Source of the DNA: Solirubrobacterales bacterium
Lineage (GTDB): Bacteria; Actinomycetota; Thermoleophilia; Solirubrobacterales; 70-9
Direction: 5' to 3'
Length of the DNA stretch: 64,000 nt
Assembly: GCA_025936755.1 (NCBI GenBank)
Contig: JAICSS010000007.1
Location: 1 to 64,000 of the forward strand
Under the pieces are notes generated by a model. The model saw nothing but the letters and a program-made list of their open reading frames with translations. It had not been told where the DNA came from and ran no database searches. The translations under genes were made by a program, and so were the position numbers. Below, piece by piece: positions 17,236 to 26,314 of the stretch. The stretch's first letter is position 1. Each line of letters starts with the position of its first letter.

Positions 17236-17462
17236 TCCTCGCGCAACCCCTCCACGCGCTGACGCAGATCCCCCCCGGTCGCGAGGCATCCGGAATAGCG
17301 ATCGAGCAACTCGTCGATCCGGGTCAGGACTACCCGGCCGGCCCCCTCGGCCTCAACTTTGAGCGTGTCTCCCGGGGCAAAACCGGCCGTCCGGAATGCT
17401 CCAGCCGGAATCGTCACCTGATGCTTGCTGGAGACCCGGGTTTGACCCTTTACTTTGTGCAT
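17226..17462 (-). CDS. vapB: AbrB/MazE-type antitoxin
   Basis: 78 residues with a swapped-hairpin AbrB domain: VSSKHQVTIPAGAFRTAGFA, PGDTLKVEAEG and RVVLTR, then a C-terminal helix that would bind the toxin active site. It presumably neutralises the PIN toxin downstream and represses its own promoter. The ATG at 17462 has no Shine-Dalgarno; TATTCT lies eight bases before it, suggesting a leaderless message. Confidence 0.9.
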   Translation of the reverse strand: MHKVKGQTRVSSKHQVTIPAGAFRTAGFAPGDTLKVEAEGAGRVVLTRIDELLDRYSGCLATGGDLRQRVEGLREEWR

Positions 17463-17470
17463 ATAGGTAA

Positions 17471-17479
17471 AGAATAGCA
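17471..17479 (-). promoter_or_regulatory. Extended -10 of the first toxin-antitoxin operon
   Basis: TGC followed by TATTCT on the minus strand, eight bases before the antitoxin ATG. The same arrangement (TGC, TACACT, seven bases, ATG) precedes the second antitoxin at 37266. Confidence 0.5.
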
Positions 17480-17491
17480 GCAGGAAGGAGG

Positions 17492-18040
17492 TCAGAAGGG
17501 AAGTGCATCGCGGACTTCGGCGAGCTTCGGGGCGGTCTTGTCACGCTCGCTGAGGAGCGGGGCCTCGACCTCCCAGTCGACGCCGACATCGGGGTCGTCC
17601 CAGGCGATCCCCTTCTCGGTGGCGGGGTCGTAGTAGCTGGAGACCTGGTAGGCGACGTCGGCTTCCTCGGAGAGGACGGCGAAGCCGTGGCCGAAGCCGA
17701 CCGGGACGAAGAGCTGGCGGTGGCGGACGTCGTCGAGGCGGTGGGCCTCCCACTGGCCGTAGGTGGGGGAGCCGCGGCGGAGGTCGACGGCGACGTCGAG
17801 GATCTCGCCGCGGGCGCAGCGGACCAGCTTCGCCTGCCCCGGCTCGGTCTGGAAGTGGATCCCGCGCAGCGTCCCCCGGCGCGAGCGCGAGTGGTTGTGC
17901 TGGACGAACTCGGCCTCGACGCCGAGCTGGCGCCAGCCCTCGCGGCTGTAGGACTCGACCATGAAGCCGCGCTCGTCGCCGTGGACGACCGGCTCGACCA
18001 GGACGACTCCGTCGAGCTTGGTGGGGAGCCGCTGCGCCAC
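17492..18040 (-). CDS. rmlC: dTDP-4-dehydrorhamnose 3,5-epimerase
   Basis: 182 residues, cupin-fold epimerase and third step of dTDP-L-rhamnose synthesis. Key residues are in place: RGFMVESY (24-31), QHNHSRSRRGTLRGIHFQ with the catalytic His62, VPVGFGHGF, and Tyr131 in YQVSSYY. GTG 18040 shares one base with the rmlB stop (TAGTG), so the two genes are tightly coupled. It is the last gene of the rml operon, and the antitoxin gene begins 29 bases further downstream. Confidence 0.96.
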   Translation of the reverse strand: MAQRLPTKLDGVVLVEPVVHGDERGFMVESYSREGWRQLGVEAEFVQHNHSRSRRGTLRGIHFQTEPGQAKLVRCARGEILDVAVDLRRGSPTYGQWEAHRLDDVRHRQLFVPVGFGHGFAVLSEEADVAYQVSSYYDPATEKGIAWDDPDVGVDWEVEAPLLSERDKTAPKLAEVRDALPF

Positions 18041-19023
18041 TAGCCGAGGCTCTTCCCGTACTGCTTTTCGTAGTACTCGCGGTACTCGCCGGAGCGGATC
18101 GGGCCCCACCACTCCTCGTTCTCGCGGTACCACTCGACGGTGCGCTCGAGGCCCTCGGCGAAGTGGACCTGCGCCTCCCAGCCCAGCTCCTCCTTCAGCT
18201 TCGCCGAGGAGAGCGAGTAGCGGCGGTCGTGACCGGGGCGGTCGCTGACGTACTCGATCAGCGACTCGTCGGCGCCGACCAGCTCGATCACCCGCTTGAC
18301 GACCTCGACGTTCTCGCACTCGTCGGGCCCGCCGACGTTGTAGGCCTCGCCGGCCCTGCCCTTCGCCAGCACCGTGTGGATGCCGCGGCAGAAGTCCTCG
18401 ACGTAGAGCCAGTTGCGGACCTGGCGGCCGTCGCCGTAGACCGGCAGCGAGTCGCCGTGCAGCGCGTTCAGGACCATCAGCGGGATCAGCTTCTCCGGGT
18501 ACTGGCGCGGGCCGTAGTTGTTGGAGCCGCGGACGATCGAGGCGTCGAGGCCGTAGGTGTGGAAGTGGGCGGAGACGAGCAGGTCCCCGGCCGCCTTCGT
18601 CGCCGAGTAGGGCGAGGAGGGATCCAGCGGCGAGGTCTCGGTGAAGGAGCCGGACTCGATCGAGCCGTAGACCTCGTCGGTGGAGACCTGCAGGTAGCGC
18701 TCGACGCCGAGCTCGCGCGCCGCGTCGAGCAGCGTCCCGGTGCCGACGACGTGGGTGCGGGCGAAGGCTTCCTGGTCGTCGATCGAGCGGTCGACGTGGG
18801 ACTCGGCGGCGAAGTTGACGACCGCGTCGGCGCCCTGCATCGCCTCCCGCACCGCCGCCGGGTCCTCGATCGCGCCCTCGATCAGCTGCGTTCCCTCCGG
18901 CAGGTTCTCGCGCCGGCCGGCGTAGGTGAGCTTGTCGAGGACGACGACGTCGTGCTCGCCCCCCACCAGCCGCACGTAGGTGGAGCCGATGAAACCCGCC
19001 GCTCCGGTGACCAAAAGCCTCAT
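18040..19023 (-). CDS. rmlB: dTDP-glucose 4,6-dehydratase
   Basis: 327 residues, extended short-chain dehydrogenase fold and second step of dTDP-rhamnose synthesis. It has the NAD-binding GAAGFIGS (7-14), the catalytic STDEVYG (114-120, with the Asp-Glu pair of the dehydratase), Tyr139 and Lys143 (YxxxK), RGSNNYGPRQ and NWLYVEDFC. The ATG overlaps the rmlD stop by ATGA (19020-19023). Confidence 0.97.
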   Translation of the reverse strand: MRLLVTGAAGFIGSTYVRLVGGEHDVVVLDKLTYAGRRENLPEGTQLIEGAIEDPAAVREAMQGADAVVNFAAESHVDRSIDDQEAFARTHVVGTGTLLDAARELGVERYLQVSTDEVYGSIESGSFTETSPLDPSSPYSATKAAGDLLVSAHFHTYGLDASIVRGSNNYGPRQYPEKLIPLMVLNALHGDSLPVYGDGRQVRNWLYVEDFCRGIHTVLAKGRAGEAYNVGGPDECENVEVVKRVIELVGADESLIEYVSDRPGHDRRYSLSSAKLKEELGWEAQVHFAEGLERTVEWYRENEEWWGPIRSGEYREYYEKQYGKSLG

Positions 19024-19868
19024 TCCGAACCCTCCGCTTGTCGTTGGCCGAGATAGCCTGCCAGCCCGTCCTGCCAGCTGGGCAGCCGGATCGCGTGCTC
19101 GCGCTGGCTGGCCAGGGCCGAGAAGGCCGGCCGCGGCGCCGCGGCGCCGAATTCCTCGCTGGTGATCGAGAGCACCCTGCACTCGACCTGCGCCTGCTCG
19201 AAGATCTCGCGGGCGAACTCGTACCAGGAGCACTGGCCCGCGGCCGCCATGTGGTGGATGCCGTACTCGATCCCCTCGATCAGGCGGACGATCCCGTAGG
19301 CGAGGTGCCAGGTGTAGGTCGGCGAGCCGACCTGGTCGCGGACCACGGCGACCTCGCTGCGGTCCTCGGCGAGCTGGAGCATCGTGCCGACGAAGTTGCG
19401 GCCGCCGACGCCGAAGAGGCCGGCGGAGCGGACGATGAAGTGGCGCTTGTTGGCGGCGGCGACCGCCTCCTCCCCGGCCAGCTTGGTGCGGCCGTAGGCC
19501 GAGAGCGGGGCCGGCTGGTCGCTCTCGACGTAGGGCGCGCCCTTGGCGCCGTCGAAGACGTAATCGGTGGAGACGTGGACGATCCGCGCTTCCACCTCGG
19601 CGGCCGCGGCGGCGACGTTGCCGGCCCCCCTGCCGTTGATCGCGAAGGCGGCCTCCTCGGCCGTCTCGGCCCCGTCGACGTCGGTCCAGGCGGCGCAGTT
19701 GATGACCACGTCGGGCCGCTCCAGCTCCAGCCGGCGGTGGAGCTGGGCGGGATCGGCGACGTCGAGCTCGACTCGGCCGTAGCCCACGACCTCGTGGCCG
19801 GCGTTGCCGGCCGCGAGCATGACGTCGCGGCCGAGCATGCCGGCGGCTCCGGTGACGAGCAGCTTCAT
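19020..19868 (-). CDS. rmlD: dTDP-4-dehydrorhamnose reductase
   Basis: 282 residues, NAD(P)H-dependent reductase that completes dTDP-L-rhamnose. Motifs: GAAGMLGRDV (7-16), NCAAWTDVDGAE, HVSTDYVFDG (98-107), Tyr125 and Lys129 (SAYGRTKLAGE), and RSAGLFG. It is in operon order rmlA, mannosyltransferase, rmlD, rmlB, rmlC on the minus strand. Confidence 0.96.
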   Translation of the reverse strand: MKLLVTGAAGMLGRDVMLAAGNAGHEVVGYGRVELDVADPAQLHRRLELERPDVVINCAAWTDVDGAETAEEAAFAINGRGAGNVAAAAAEVEARIVHVSTDYVFDGAKGAPYVESDQPAPLSAYGRTKLAGEEAVAAANKRHFIVRSAGLFGVGGRNFVGTMLQLAEDRSEVAVVRDQVGSPTYTWHLAYGIVRLIEGIEYGIHHMAAAGQCSWYEFAREIFEQAQVECRVLSITSEEFGAAAPRPAFSALASQREHAIRLPSWQDGLAGYLGQRQAEGSE

Positions 19869-19893
19869 ACGGTGGCCAGAGTAGTGACGCGGC

Positions 19894-21138
19894 TCAGGCG
19901 ACGAAGGACCAGAGGGCGAACTGGGCGGTGAATATCGCCATCCCCGCCGCGAAGAGGGCGACGACCCGGGTCGTCCACCCGCGCCTCTCCGTCACCGTCG
20001 CCAGCCAGAGGAAGAGCGGAAAGAGGACGGCGATGAAGCGCGAGGCCGACCAGAAGGGGTCGCCTTCGACCTGCGAGACGAAGGTCGGCGCCAGCGAGAG
20101 CAGCACCCAGGTCCCGTAGGCGGCCGGCAGCGTGCGCAGCATCGCGATCCCGCCGAAGACGGCGAAGGCGACGAAGACCAGCTGCATGATGTTGAGGTAG
20201 TCGAGGGTGCCGTGGTAGGAGCCGGTGGCGAGGTGCCCGACCCCGTTCCCCGCTTCCCGGAAGCCGGCCCAGATCCCCGTCAGCGGATCGACGGTGTGGC
20301 GGCCGAACAGCGCCTGGGCGTCGTTCCACGCCATCCAGTTGCCGAGCGTGAAGTGGAGGTAGGCGCTGAAGGCGATCAGGCCGAGCGGCGCCAGCAGCAG
20401 CCAGAGGAAATCCGGCCGCAGGCGATAGCGCGGCCAGCGCCCGTCGTGCAGCTCCCGCTCGCGGTCGGTCCGCGGCCCGTAGAGGTAGAGCATCGCCACC
20501 GGGACGACCAGCAGCAGCCCCGGGACGCGGGTCGCGGAGGCGAGAGCGAGGACGATCCCGGCGACGGCCCAGTGGCCGGTGCGGGCGGCGAGGAAGGCGC
20601 CGACGGCGAGCAGCAGGAACATCGACTCGCTGTAGGGGATGCCGAAGAAGAGCGCGGTCGGGAAGAAGGAGAGCAGCAGCAGCGTCGGCGCCGCGAACCG
20701 CTCCCCGAGCTCGATCGCGGTCAGCCGGTGGAGCAGGGCGAGGGCGCCGAAGAAGCAGGCGAGCGAGACCGCGTAGGCGACGATCAGGATCAGTCCCGGG
20801 CTGGCGCCGAAGCCGCTGAACAGGTGGACGACCCCGGGGTAGAGCGGGAAGAAGGCCGGCCGGTTCTCGACCGGGGGCAGCCCTTCGAAGCTCTGGACGT
20901 AGCCGTCGTAGGCGATCGCCAGGTAGTGCTGGGTGTCCCACTTCGCCATCGGCGAGAAGACGAGGTCGAGGAGGTTGTGCCCCGGCCAGGCGGCGAAGGG
21001 GTGGGAGAGCGAGGCAGATTCGCCGACCACGTTGGGGATGAAGCCGGAGATCGTGACCCAGATGGCGACGCCGAAGACAACCAGGCGGCTGGGCCAGAAC
21101 GCCGCCCAGGCAGCGCGAGCGCTGGAGCGCCAGCCCAC
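19894..21138 (-). CDS. PIG-V-type mannosyltransferase (GT-C membrane protein)
   Basis: 414 residues with about nine membrane segments. The PIG-V family pattern is clear: KWDTQHYLAIAYDGY in the first extracellular loop, AFFPLYP, FFPTALFFGIPYSESMFLLL and LALASATRVPG. These GT-C enzymes use polyprenol-phosphate-mannose on the outer membrane face; the polyprenol-phosphate sugar synthase at 39605-40339 could provide the donor. GTG 21138 shares one base with the rmlA stop (TAGTG), the same geometry as rmlB-rmlC. The longer frame upstream is antisense to nothing useful and is rejected. Acceptor unknown. Confidence 0.88.
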   Translation of the reverse strand: MGWRSSARAAWAAFWPSRLVVFGVAIWVTISGFIPNVVGESASLSHPFAAWPGHNLLDLVFSPMAKWDTQHYLAIAYDGYVQSFEGLPPVENRPAFFPLYPGVVHLFSGFGASPGLILIVAYAVSLACFFGALALLHRLTAIELGERFAAPTLLLLSFFPTALFFGIPYSESMFLLLAVGAFLAARTGHWAVAGIVLALASATRVPGLLLVVPVAMLYLYGPRTDRERELHDGRWPRYRLRPDFLWLLLAPLGLIAFSAYLHFTLGNWMAWNDAQALFGRHTVDPLTGIWAGFREAGNGVGHLATGSYHGTLDYLNIMQLVFVAFAVFGGIAMLRTLPAAYGTWVLLSLAPTFVSQVEGDPFWSASRFIAVLFPLFLWLATVTERRGWTTRVVALFAAGMAIFTAQFALWSFVA

Positions 21139-22217
21139 TAGACGAGTTTGATCTCGGAGCGGTCGCCGACGAGGAGGCGGAGCGTCTTCGGCATCCCCTC
21201 GCTGCGGGTCAGCTTCACTTCCTTGCCCAGCAGGCTCGCCTCCATCCGCGTGCCGAGGTCCTCGACGACGGAGCCGGAGAGGACGATCGAGTTCTCGACT
21301 TCGGAGCGGCGGACGTGGACGTCGTCGCCGATCGAGGTGTAGGGGCCGACGAAGGCGTCCTCGACGACCGCGCCGGCGCCGATCACGGCGGGGCCGCGGA
21401 CGACCGAGCGCTCGAGCCGGGCGCCGGGGCCGAGGACGACGCGGCCCTCTACCTTGGAGTCCTCGTCGACCTCCCCCTCGATCGCGGTCACCAGCTCCTC
21501 GAGCACGAGCCGGTTGGCCTCGAGCATGTCGGCGAGCTGGCCGGTGTCCTTCCACCAGCCGCGGACGACCTCGGAGCGGACGCTGCGGCCGTCGTCGATC
21601 AGCTTCTGGATCGCCTCGGTGATCTCCAGCTCGCCGCGCCAGGAGGGCTCCAGCGAGCGGGCGGCGTCGAAGATCAGGTTGCCGAAGAGGTAGACGCCGA
21701 CCAGCGCGAGGTTCGAGGGCGGGTCTTTCGGCTTCTCGATCAGGCGGACGATGTGGTCCTGGTCGTCGAGCTCGGCGACGCCGTAGGACTGCGGGTCCTC
21801 GACCGGGGTGAGGAGGATCAGCGCGTCGGGGCCATGCTCTTCGAAGCTGCCGACGAGGCCGCGGAGGCCGTCGCGCAGGAGGTTGTCGCCGAGGTACATG
21901 ACGAAGGGCGAGCCGCCGATGAAGTCCTCCGCGGTCAGCACCGCGTGGGCGAGGCCGGCGGGCTCGTCCTGGACGATGTAGGTGATCTCGGCGCCGAAGC
22001 GGGAGCCGTCACCGGCCGCCTCGCGGATCTCGTCCCCGGTCTCGGGGGCGATGATGATCCCGATCTCCTTCACGCCCGCGTCCACGAGCGCCTCGATCCC
22101 GTAGAAGAGCACCGGTTTGTTGGCCACCGGGACGAGCTGCTTGGCCGAGGTGTGGGTGATCGGGCGCAGCCGGGTTCCGGCGCCGCCGGAGAGGATCAGT
22201 CCCTTCAGGGGCTCCAT
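21138..22217 (-). CDS. rmlA: Glucose-1-phosphate thymidylyltransferase, long form
   Basis: 359 residues. It makes dTDP-glucose from glucose-1-phosphate and dTTP, the first step of the rhamnose route. N-terminal nucleotidyltransferase: LILSGGAGTRLRP (7-19), TSAKQLVPVANKP, YLGDNLL and EKPKDPPS. Residues about 245-359 form a left-handed beta-helix-like tail (VVLGPGARLERSVVRGPAVI). This is the actinobacterial and archaeal long form of the enzyme rather than the 290-residue RmlA. It is the first gene of the minus-strand rml operon. Confidence 0.93.
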   Translation of the reverse strand: MEPLKGLILSGGAGTRLRPITHTSAKQLVPVANKPVLFYGIEALVDAGVKEIGIIIAPETGDEIREAAGDGSRFGAEITYIVQDEPAGLAHAVLTAEDFIGGSPFVMYLGDNLLRDGLRGLVGSFEEHGPDALILLTPVEDPQSYGVAELDDQDHIVRLIEKPKDPPSNLALVGVYLFGNLIFDAARSLEPSWRGELEITEAIQKLIDDGRSVRSEVVRGWWKDTGQLADMLEANRLVLEELVTAIEGEVDEDSKVEGRVVLGPGARLERSVVRGPAVIGAGAVVEDAFVGPYTSIGDDVHVRRSEVENSIVLSGSVVEDLGTRMEASLLGKEVKLTRSEGMPKTLRLLVGDRSEIKLV

Positions 22218-22226
22218 CGGGCTGGA

Positions 22227-22254
22227 ACCCTATCTGCTCCATCCCACCTAGGAT
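22227..22254. promoter_or_regulatory. Divergent promoters between rmlA and the 72-residue gene
   Basis: On the minus strand TAGGGT (22227-22232) is nine bases before the rmlA ATG. On the plus strand TAGGAT (22249-22254) is nine bases before the ATG at 22264. Both fit leaderless -10 boxes. The plus-strand box is part of CACCTAGGAT, a ten-base string repeated exactly before the phosphopantetheinyl transferase gene. Confidence 0.5.
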
Positions 22255-22263
22255 TGTGGGTTC

Positions 22264-22482
22264 ATGGTCGCCGCCACCGATCAGCCCCGGGACGAGCTGA
22301 CGGCGCTCCGCGAGCAGCGCGAGGCGCTGCACCGGGAGCTCGTCCGCAAGACCTACCGCATCGGCGAGCTCGAACAGGAGATCGCCGAGGTAGCCCGCAC
22401 CTACGAGGAGAGCCTCAGCTGGAGGCTGACCCGGCCGGTGCGCGGCCTCAAGCCGACCCTGAAGAAGCTCCTCGGCCGCTGA
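22264..22482 (+). CDS. Small coiled-coil protein ending in SWRLTRPVR membrane-tag motif
   Basis: 72 residues. A charged coiled coil (about residues 8-48, heptads rich in Glu/Leu) leads to SLSWRLTRPVRGLKPTLKKLLGR. The SWRLTRPxR motif is seen at the ends or linkers of many bacterial glycosyltransferases and recurs at the C-termini of the proteins at 45799-48459 and 48456-49646. It overlaps the next glycosyltransferase by TGATG, so the pair may work as a split version of one longer enzyme. No catalytic residues. Confidence 0.75.
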   Translation: MVAATDQPRDELTALREQREALHRELVRKTYRIGELEQEIAEVARTYEESLSWRLTRPVRGLKPTLKKLLGR

Positions 22483-24185
22483 TGCGACGCGACCTGCGCC
22501 TGCTGAAAAGCATCCTCCCCGCCTGGGCGATCGCCCTCCTGCGCCGGCTCCGCGGCCTGCTCCGCCGCGGGCGCCAGCTGCGCCTGCAGACGCCGCGGGC
22601 GCGCCGCGAAGCGGCGCTGCAGGAACTGGAAGCGCTGCCGCGGCGGCCGCTGATCTCCTTGGTGATGCCGACCTACCGGACCGACCCCAAGTACCTGCGC
22701 GAGGCGGTCGACTCGGTCCGCGCCCAGCACTACCCCGAGTGGGAGCTGATCGTGGTCGACGACGGCTCCGAAGACCCGGCGCTGGAACGGGCGATGAGCT
22801 CCTACGCCGCCGACCCGCGGATCCGGTTCCGGCCGCTGCGGGAGAACGCCGGCATCTCCGCCGCCACCAACGCCGGCATGGAGCTGGTGCAGGGCGAGTT
22901 CGTCGGCTTCCTCGACCACGACGACACCCTGACCCCCGACGCGCTGCTGCGGGTCGCCCAGGCGCTCGCCGAGGACCCCGAGCTCGACGTCGTCTACTCG
23001 GACTCCGACAAGCTGACGATCGGCGGCGTCCGCGCCGACCCGTTCCTGAAGCCGGACTGGTCGCCGGTCTACGCCCTGGGAGCGATGTACATCGGCCACC
23101 TGCTGGTCGTCCGTACCGCGGTGGCGAGAGCCGCCGGGGGGTTCGACTCGGCCTTCGACAAGATCCAGGACTTCGAGTTCATGCTGCGGGTCTCCGAGCG
23201 GACCGGCCGCATCCACCACATCCCGCAGATCCTCTACCACTGGCGGGCGATCCCCGGCAGCATCGCCGCCGGCACCGAGCAGAAGAGCGGGGTCGAGGAG
23301 CTGCAGGCGCGGGCGGTCTCCGCGCACCTGGAGCGGCTGGGGCTGCCGGCGCGGGCGGAACCGCACCCGGCGATCCCGCACCGGGCGGTGCTGGCGCCGG
23401 CGAACGGGGCGACGGTGCAGCCGAAGGTGAGCGTCGTCGTCCGCGGCCGCGAGGGCAGCCCGGAGCTGGGGCGGCTGCGGCGCTCGCTGGAGAAGACCGC
23501 CTATCCGGAGCTGGAGACGATCGTGGTCGCGAAGGGCAGCCGGGCGGAGGCTCACAACAGGGGCGCCGCCGAGGCTTCCGGCGAGTACCTGCTCTTCCTC
23601 GCTCCCGACACCGAGATCGCCGACCCGGCCTGGCTCTCGCAGCTGGTCCTCCACGCCTCCCTCCCGGACGTCGCCGCGGTCGGGCCGAAGCTGATCCGCC
23701 CCGACGGCAAGGTCGAGCAGGCGGGGCTGGCGATCGGCCTGCGGGACCCGGCGGCGCCGATGCTGGCCGGGGTCGACGCCGAAGGCGACGGCTACTACGG
23801 CGCCCTGCCCTGCTCGCGCGAGGTCTCGGGCCTGAGCGCCGAGTGCATGCTGGTGGCGCGGGGCGACTTCGAGCGCGAAGGCGGGTTCCTGGACCTGTAT
23901 GCCTGCGAGTACGAGGACCTCGACCTCTGCCAGCGGCTCGCCCGCGGCGGCCGCAAGTGCGTATACGCCGCGACCGCGGTCGTGGTCACGCACCGCAGCG
24001 AGGTCTCCCGGCGCGCCGGCAGCGACATCGTCGACCGGGCCCTCTTCGTCGACACCTGGTACGACCGGATCGCGGCCGGCGACCCCTACTTCAACCCCGG
24101 CTTCGCCCGCCAGCGCGCCGACTACGTCCCCTCGGGCTGGCTGGAGCCGGTCCACCGCGCGGTCGGAGCGATGAGGTCGCGGTGA
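22482..24185 (+). CDS. Two-domain GT2 glycosyltransferase
   Basis: 567 residues with two GT-A domains in tandem. A basic amphipathic N-terminus (residues 1-45, RLLKSILPAWAIALLRRLRG) could sit on the membrane. Domain 1 (about 55-300) has SLVMPTYRT, VVDDGSED, FLDHDDTL and WRAIPGSIAAG. Domain 2 (about 310-540) has VSVVVRGREG, FLAPDTEIAD, AECMLVARGDFE and ACEYEDLDLCQRL. Such tandem enzymes often build a disaccharide repeat. It starts at ATG 22482 and is followed by a GT4 gene with a GTGA overlap. Confidence 0.9.
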   Translation: MRRDLRLLKSILPAWAIALLRRLRGLLRRGRQLRLQTPRARREAALQELEALPRRPLISLVMPTYRTDPKYLREAVDSVRAQHYPEWELIVVDDGSEDPALERAMSSYAADPRIRFRPLRENAGISAATNAGMELVQGEFVGFLDHDDTLTPDALLRVAQALAEDPELDVVYSDSDKLTIGGVRADPFLKPDWSPVYALGAMYIGHLLVVRTAVARAAGGFDSAFDKIQDFEFMLRVSERTGRIHHIPQILYHWRAIPGSIAAGTEQKSGVEELQARAVSAHLERLGLPARAEPHPAIPHRAVLAPANGATVQPKVSVVVRGREGSPELGRLRRSLEKTAYPELETIVVAKGSRAEAHNRGAAEASGEYLLFLAPDTEIADPAWLSQLVLHASLPDVAAVGPKLIRPDGKVEQAGLAIGLRDPAAPMLAGVDAEGDGYYGALPCSREVSGLSAECMLVARGDFEREGGFLDLYACEYEDLDLCQRLARGGRKCVYAATAVVVTHRSEVSRRAGSDIVDRALFVDTWYDRIAAGDPYFNPGFARQRADYVPSGWLEPVHRAVGAMRSR

Positions 24186-25369
24186 ACCGGGTCGTCTTCG
24201 TCATGTACGGGCCGCTCGACGTCAACAGCGCGATCCAGGCCTTCCACTTCGGCGAGGAGCTGACCGAGCAGGGCTGGGAGGTGACGCTGGCGGGGGTCGG
24301 AGACCCGAGCCGGATCGAGGCGGTCGGGCATCCCAGCTTCGAGTGCGTCTCCCACGAGACGCTGGAGGAGCGGATCCGCGCCGGGTCGATCCCGCGGGAG
24401 GGGACGATCGTCTGCGGCTGGACGCCCCGCGAGCGGGTGCGGCGGCTGACCACGAGCCTGGCGGCGCGGCTGGGCGTCCCCTACACGGTCCACCTCGAGG
24501 ACAACGAGAACTACCTGCTGGAAACGATCACCGGGATGACGCTGCCGCAGCTGCGGCGGCTGCCGCCGCGGGCGCAGGACCGGATGAGCACCCTGGACAC
24601 GATCCACCCCACCCATTACGAGGAGTTCCTACGCGGCGCCGCCGGGGTCACCGTGATCACCGAGGAGCTGAACGACTTCAACTACGGCGGGCGCCCCCAC
24701 CACGTGGCGCGGCCCGGGATCGACACCGAGCTGTTCAGCCCGGAGCGGCCGACGCGGAAGACCCGCGAGCAGCTCGGGCTGCGGCCGGAGGAGTTCGTCC
24801 TCGTCTACCACGGGACGATCCACTACGCGAACCAGCACGAGATGATGAGCCTCTACGTCGCCGTGCAGCTGCTGCGGCGGCGCGGCCACCCGGTGCGGCT
24901 GGTGCGGCTCGGCCACAGCGAGTTCGGTGGCGTCGACCCGCGCGCCTTCCGCGCCGTCTCCGACGGGGTGCTGGAGCTGGGCCGGATCGACTGGCGCGAG
25001 ATGCCCGACTACCTGGCGCTGGCCGACGCCTTCGTCCAGCCGGGCGCCTGCGACGACTTCAACCGCTACCGGCTGCCCTCGAAGCTGCCGGAGTTCCTGG
25101 CGATGGGGCGCCCGACTATCGTGCCCCACTGCAACATCGGTCACGACCTCACCCACGGGGAGAACGCACTCTTGCTCGAGCAGGGCAACGCAATCGAGAT
25201 CACGGCGCGGGTCGAAGACCTGCTCGGCGACCGCGAGCTGGCCGCGAGGCTCGGCGCGGGGGCGCGCCGGTTCGCCCTCGAGGAGTTGAGCTGGCGCGAC
25301 AACGCGGCCGGCCTCGGCGAGTTCTACCGCGAGCTGATGAGCGGCGCTCCGGCGGAGCAGGCGGCGTGA
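24182..25369 (+). CDS. GT4-like glycosyltransferase
   Basis: 395 residues, GT-B fold. N-terminal Rossmann domain starts VNRVVFVMYGPLDVNSAIQA. The C-terminal domain has VLVYHGTIHYAN, RLGRI-type turns, YLALADAFVQPG, RLPSKLPEFLAMGRP and HGENALLLEQGN, which form the nucleotide-sugar site; the usual Glu-x7-Glu motif is replaced by a KLPEFLAMG version. GTG 24182 overlaps the previous stop (GTGA). Nucleotide sugar not identifiable. Confidence 0.87.
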   Translation: MNRVVFVMYGPLDVNSAIQAFHFGEELTEQGWEVTLAGVGDPSRIEAVGHPSFECVSHETLEERIRAGSIPREGTIVCGWTPRERVRRLTTSLAARLGVPYTVHLEDNENYLLETITGMTLPQLRRLPPRAQDRMSTLDTIHPTHYEEFLRGAAGVTVITEELNDFNYGGRPHHVARPGIDTELFSPERPTRKTREQLGLRPEEFVLVYHGTIHYANQHEMMSLYVAVQLLRRRGHPVRLVRLGHSEFGGVDPRAFRAVSDGVLELGRIDWREMPDYLALADAFVQPGACDDFNRYRLPSKLPEFLAMGRPTIVPHCNIGHDLTHGENALLLEQGNAIEITARVEDLLGDRELAARLGAGARRFALEELSWRDNAAGLGEFYRELMSGAPAEQAA

Positions 25370-26253
25370 GCAAGCTGAAGGAACAGGCGGCGCGGGCTCG
25401 GGCGGTGGCGCGCAGCTCCCCGGCCGTGCGCAAGGCGGCGAGCAAGGTGCTGGGGCGGGTCCCCCCGCCCGGCGGCGAGAACGCCTCGGCCTGGACGATC
25501 AAAGACACGCCGCTGAGGACCCTGGTCGACCGCTACCAGGGGAGCTTTCCGCTTCCGGCCGCCTCCTACGGGACCGTCGAGGACTTCGCCGACAGCGCCG
25601 ACAACATGCCGGGGCTGGCGGGGGCCAACTTCGACATGAAGGACCTGCAGCGCTGCTGGATGCTGAAGGCGATCCTCGGCAACGTCCCGGTCGGGTCGCG
25701 GCTGCTGGAGATCGGCGCGGGCGAACCGCTCGTCGCCGGCGCCCTCTCGCGGATCGGCTACGACGTCACCGTCGTCGACGCCTACGACGGCAGCGGCAAC
25801 GGCCCGAAGGAATTCGAGACCTTCCGCACCGCCTACCCCGACCTCGCCTTCGTCCGCGAACACTTCCCGCCGCAGACGCCGGTCGGCGACGACTTCGCCG
25901 CGATCTACTCGATCTCGGTCCTCGAGCACGTCCCCCTCGACGTGATCGACTCGGTCATGGGCCGCTCCCGCGAGTTGCTGGCCAAGGAGCGGGGCGTCTC
26001 CATCCACGCCGTCGACCACGTCCTCGCCGGCTGGGGCGCCGAGGAGCACCTGGAGAAGCTCCGCCGCATCGCCACCGGCATGGGCCTCGGCGACGCCCAG
26101 CTCGACGCCGCCCTCGCCGAGCTCGAAGACGACCCGGAGACCTACTTCGTCTCCGCCGAGTCCCACAACCGCTGGCGCGGCGCCCTCCCCTACGACCAGT
26201 ACCGCATGCGCCGCATCGTCTCGGTCAACCTCTTCTCCGGCGCGACTTCTTAG
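25366..26253 (+). CDS. SAM-dependent methyltransferase (class I)
   Basis: 295 residues. The SAM-binding site is LLEIGAGEP (113-121), with VVDAYDGSGNG after the second strand and YSISVLEHVPLDVID for the motif-III region. A basic Ala-rich N-terminus precedes it. It is coupled to the GT4 gene by GTGA, so it is likely to methylate a sugar or chain end of the exported glycan; terminal methylation is a known stop signal for Wzm/Wzt export, here only inferred. It ends convergent to the wzm gene. Confidence 0.85.
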   Translation: MSKLKEQAARARAVARSSPAVRKAASKVLGRVPPPGGENASAWTIKDTPLRTLVDRYQGSFPLPAASYGTVEDFADSADNMPGLAGANFDMKDLQRCWMLKAILGNVPVGSRLLEIGAGEPLVAGALSRIGYDVTVVDAYDGSGNGPKEFETFRTAYPDLAFVREHFPPQTPVGDDFAAIYSISVLEHVPLDVIDSVMGRSRELLAKERGVSIHAVDHVLAGWGAEEHLEKLRRIATGMGLGDAQLDAALAELEDDPETYFVSAESHNRWRGALPYDQYRMRRIVSVNLFSGATS

Positions 26254-26255
26254 CC

Positions 26256-26278
26256 CGCGTTTCGCGAGACCGCAAAAA
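26256..26278. repeat. Copy of a short repeated palindromic element between convergent genes
   Basis: CGCG-TTT-CGCG (26256-26266) followed by a 16-base string (26263-26278) that is an exact reverse complement of 29550-29565 inside a glycosyltransferase gene. It lies in the 61-base gap between the methyltransferase and wzm stops and may act as a terminator; no clear T-run follows on the plus strand. Confidence 0.55.
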
Positions 26279-26314
26279 CCCGTCGTATACGCCTCCACCC
26301 TCCCCCAAACCGCC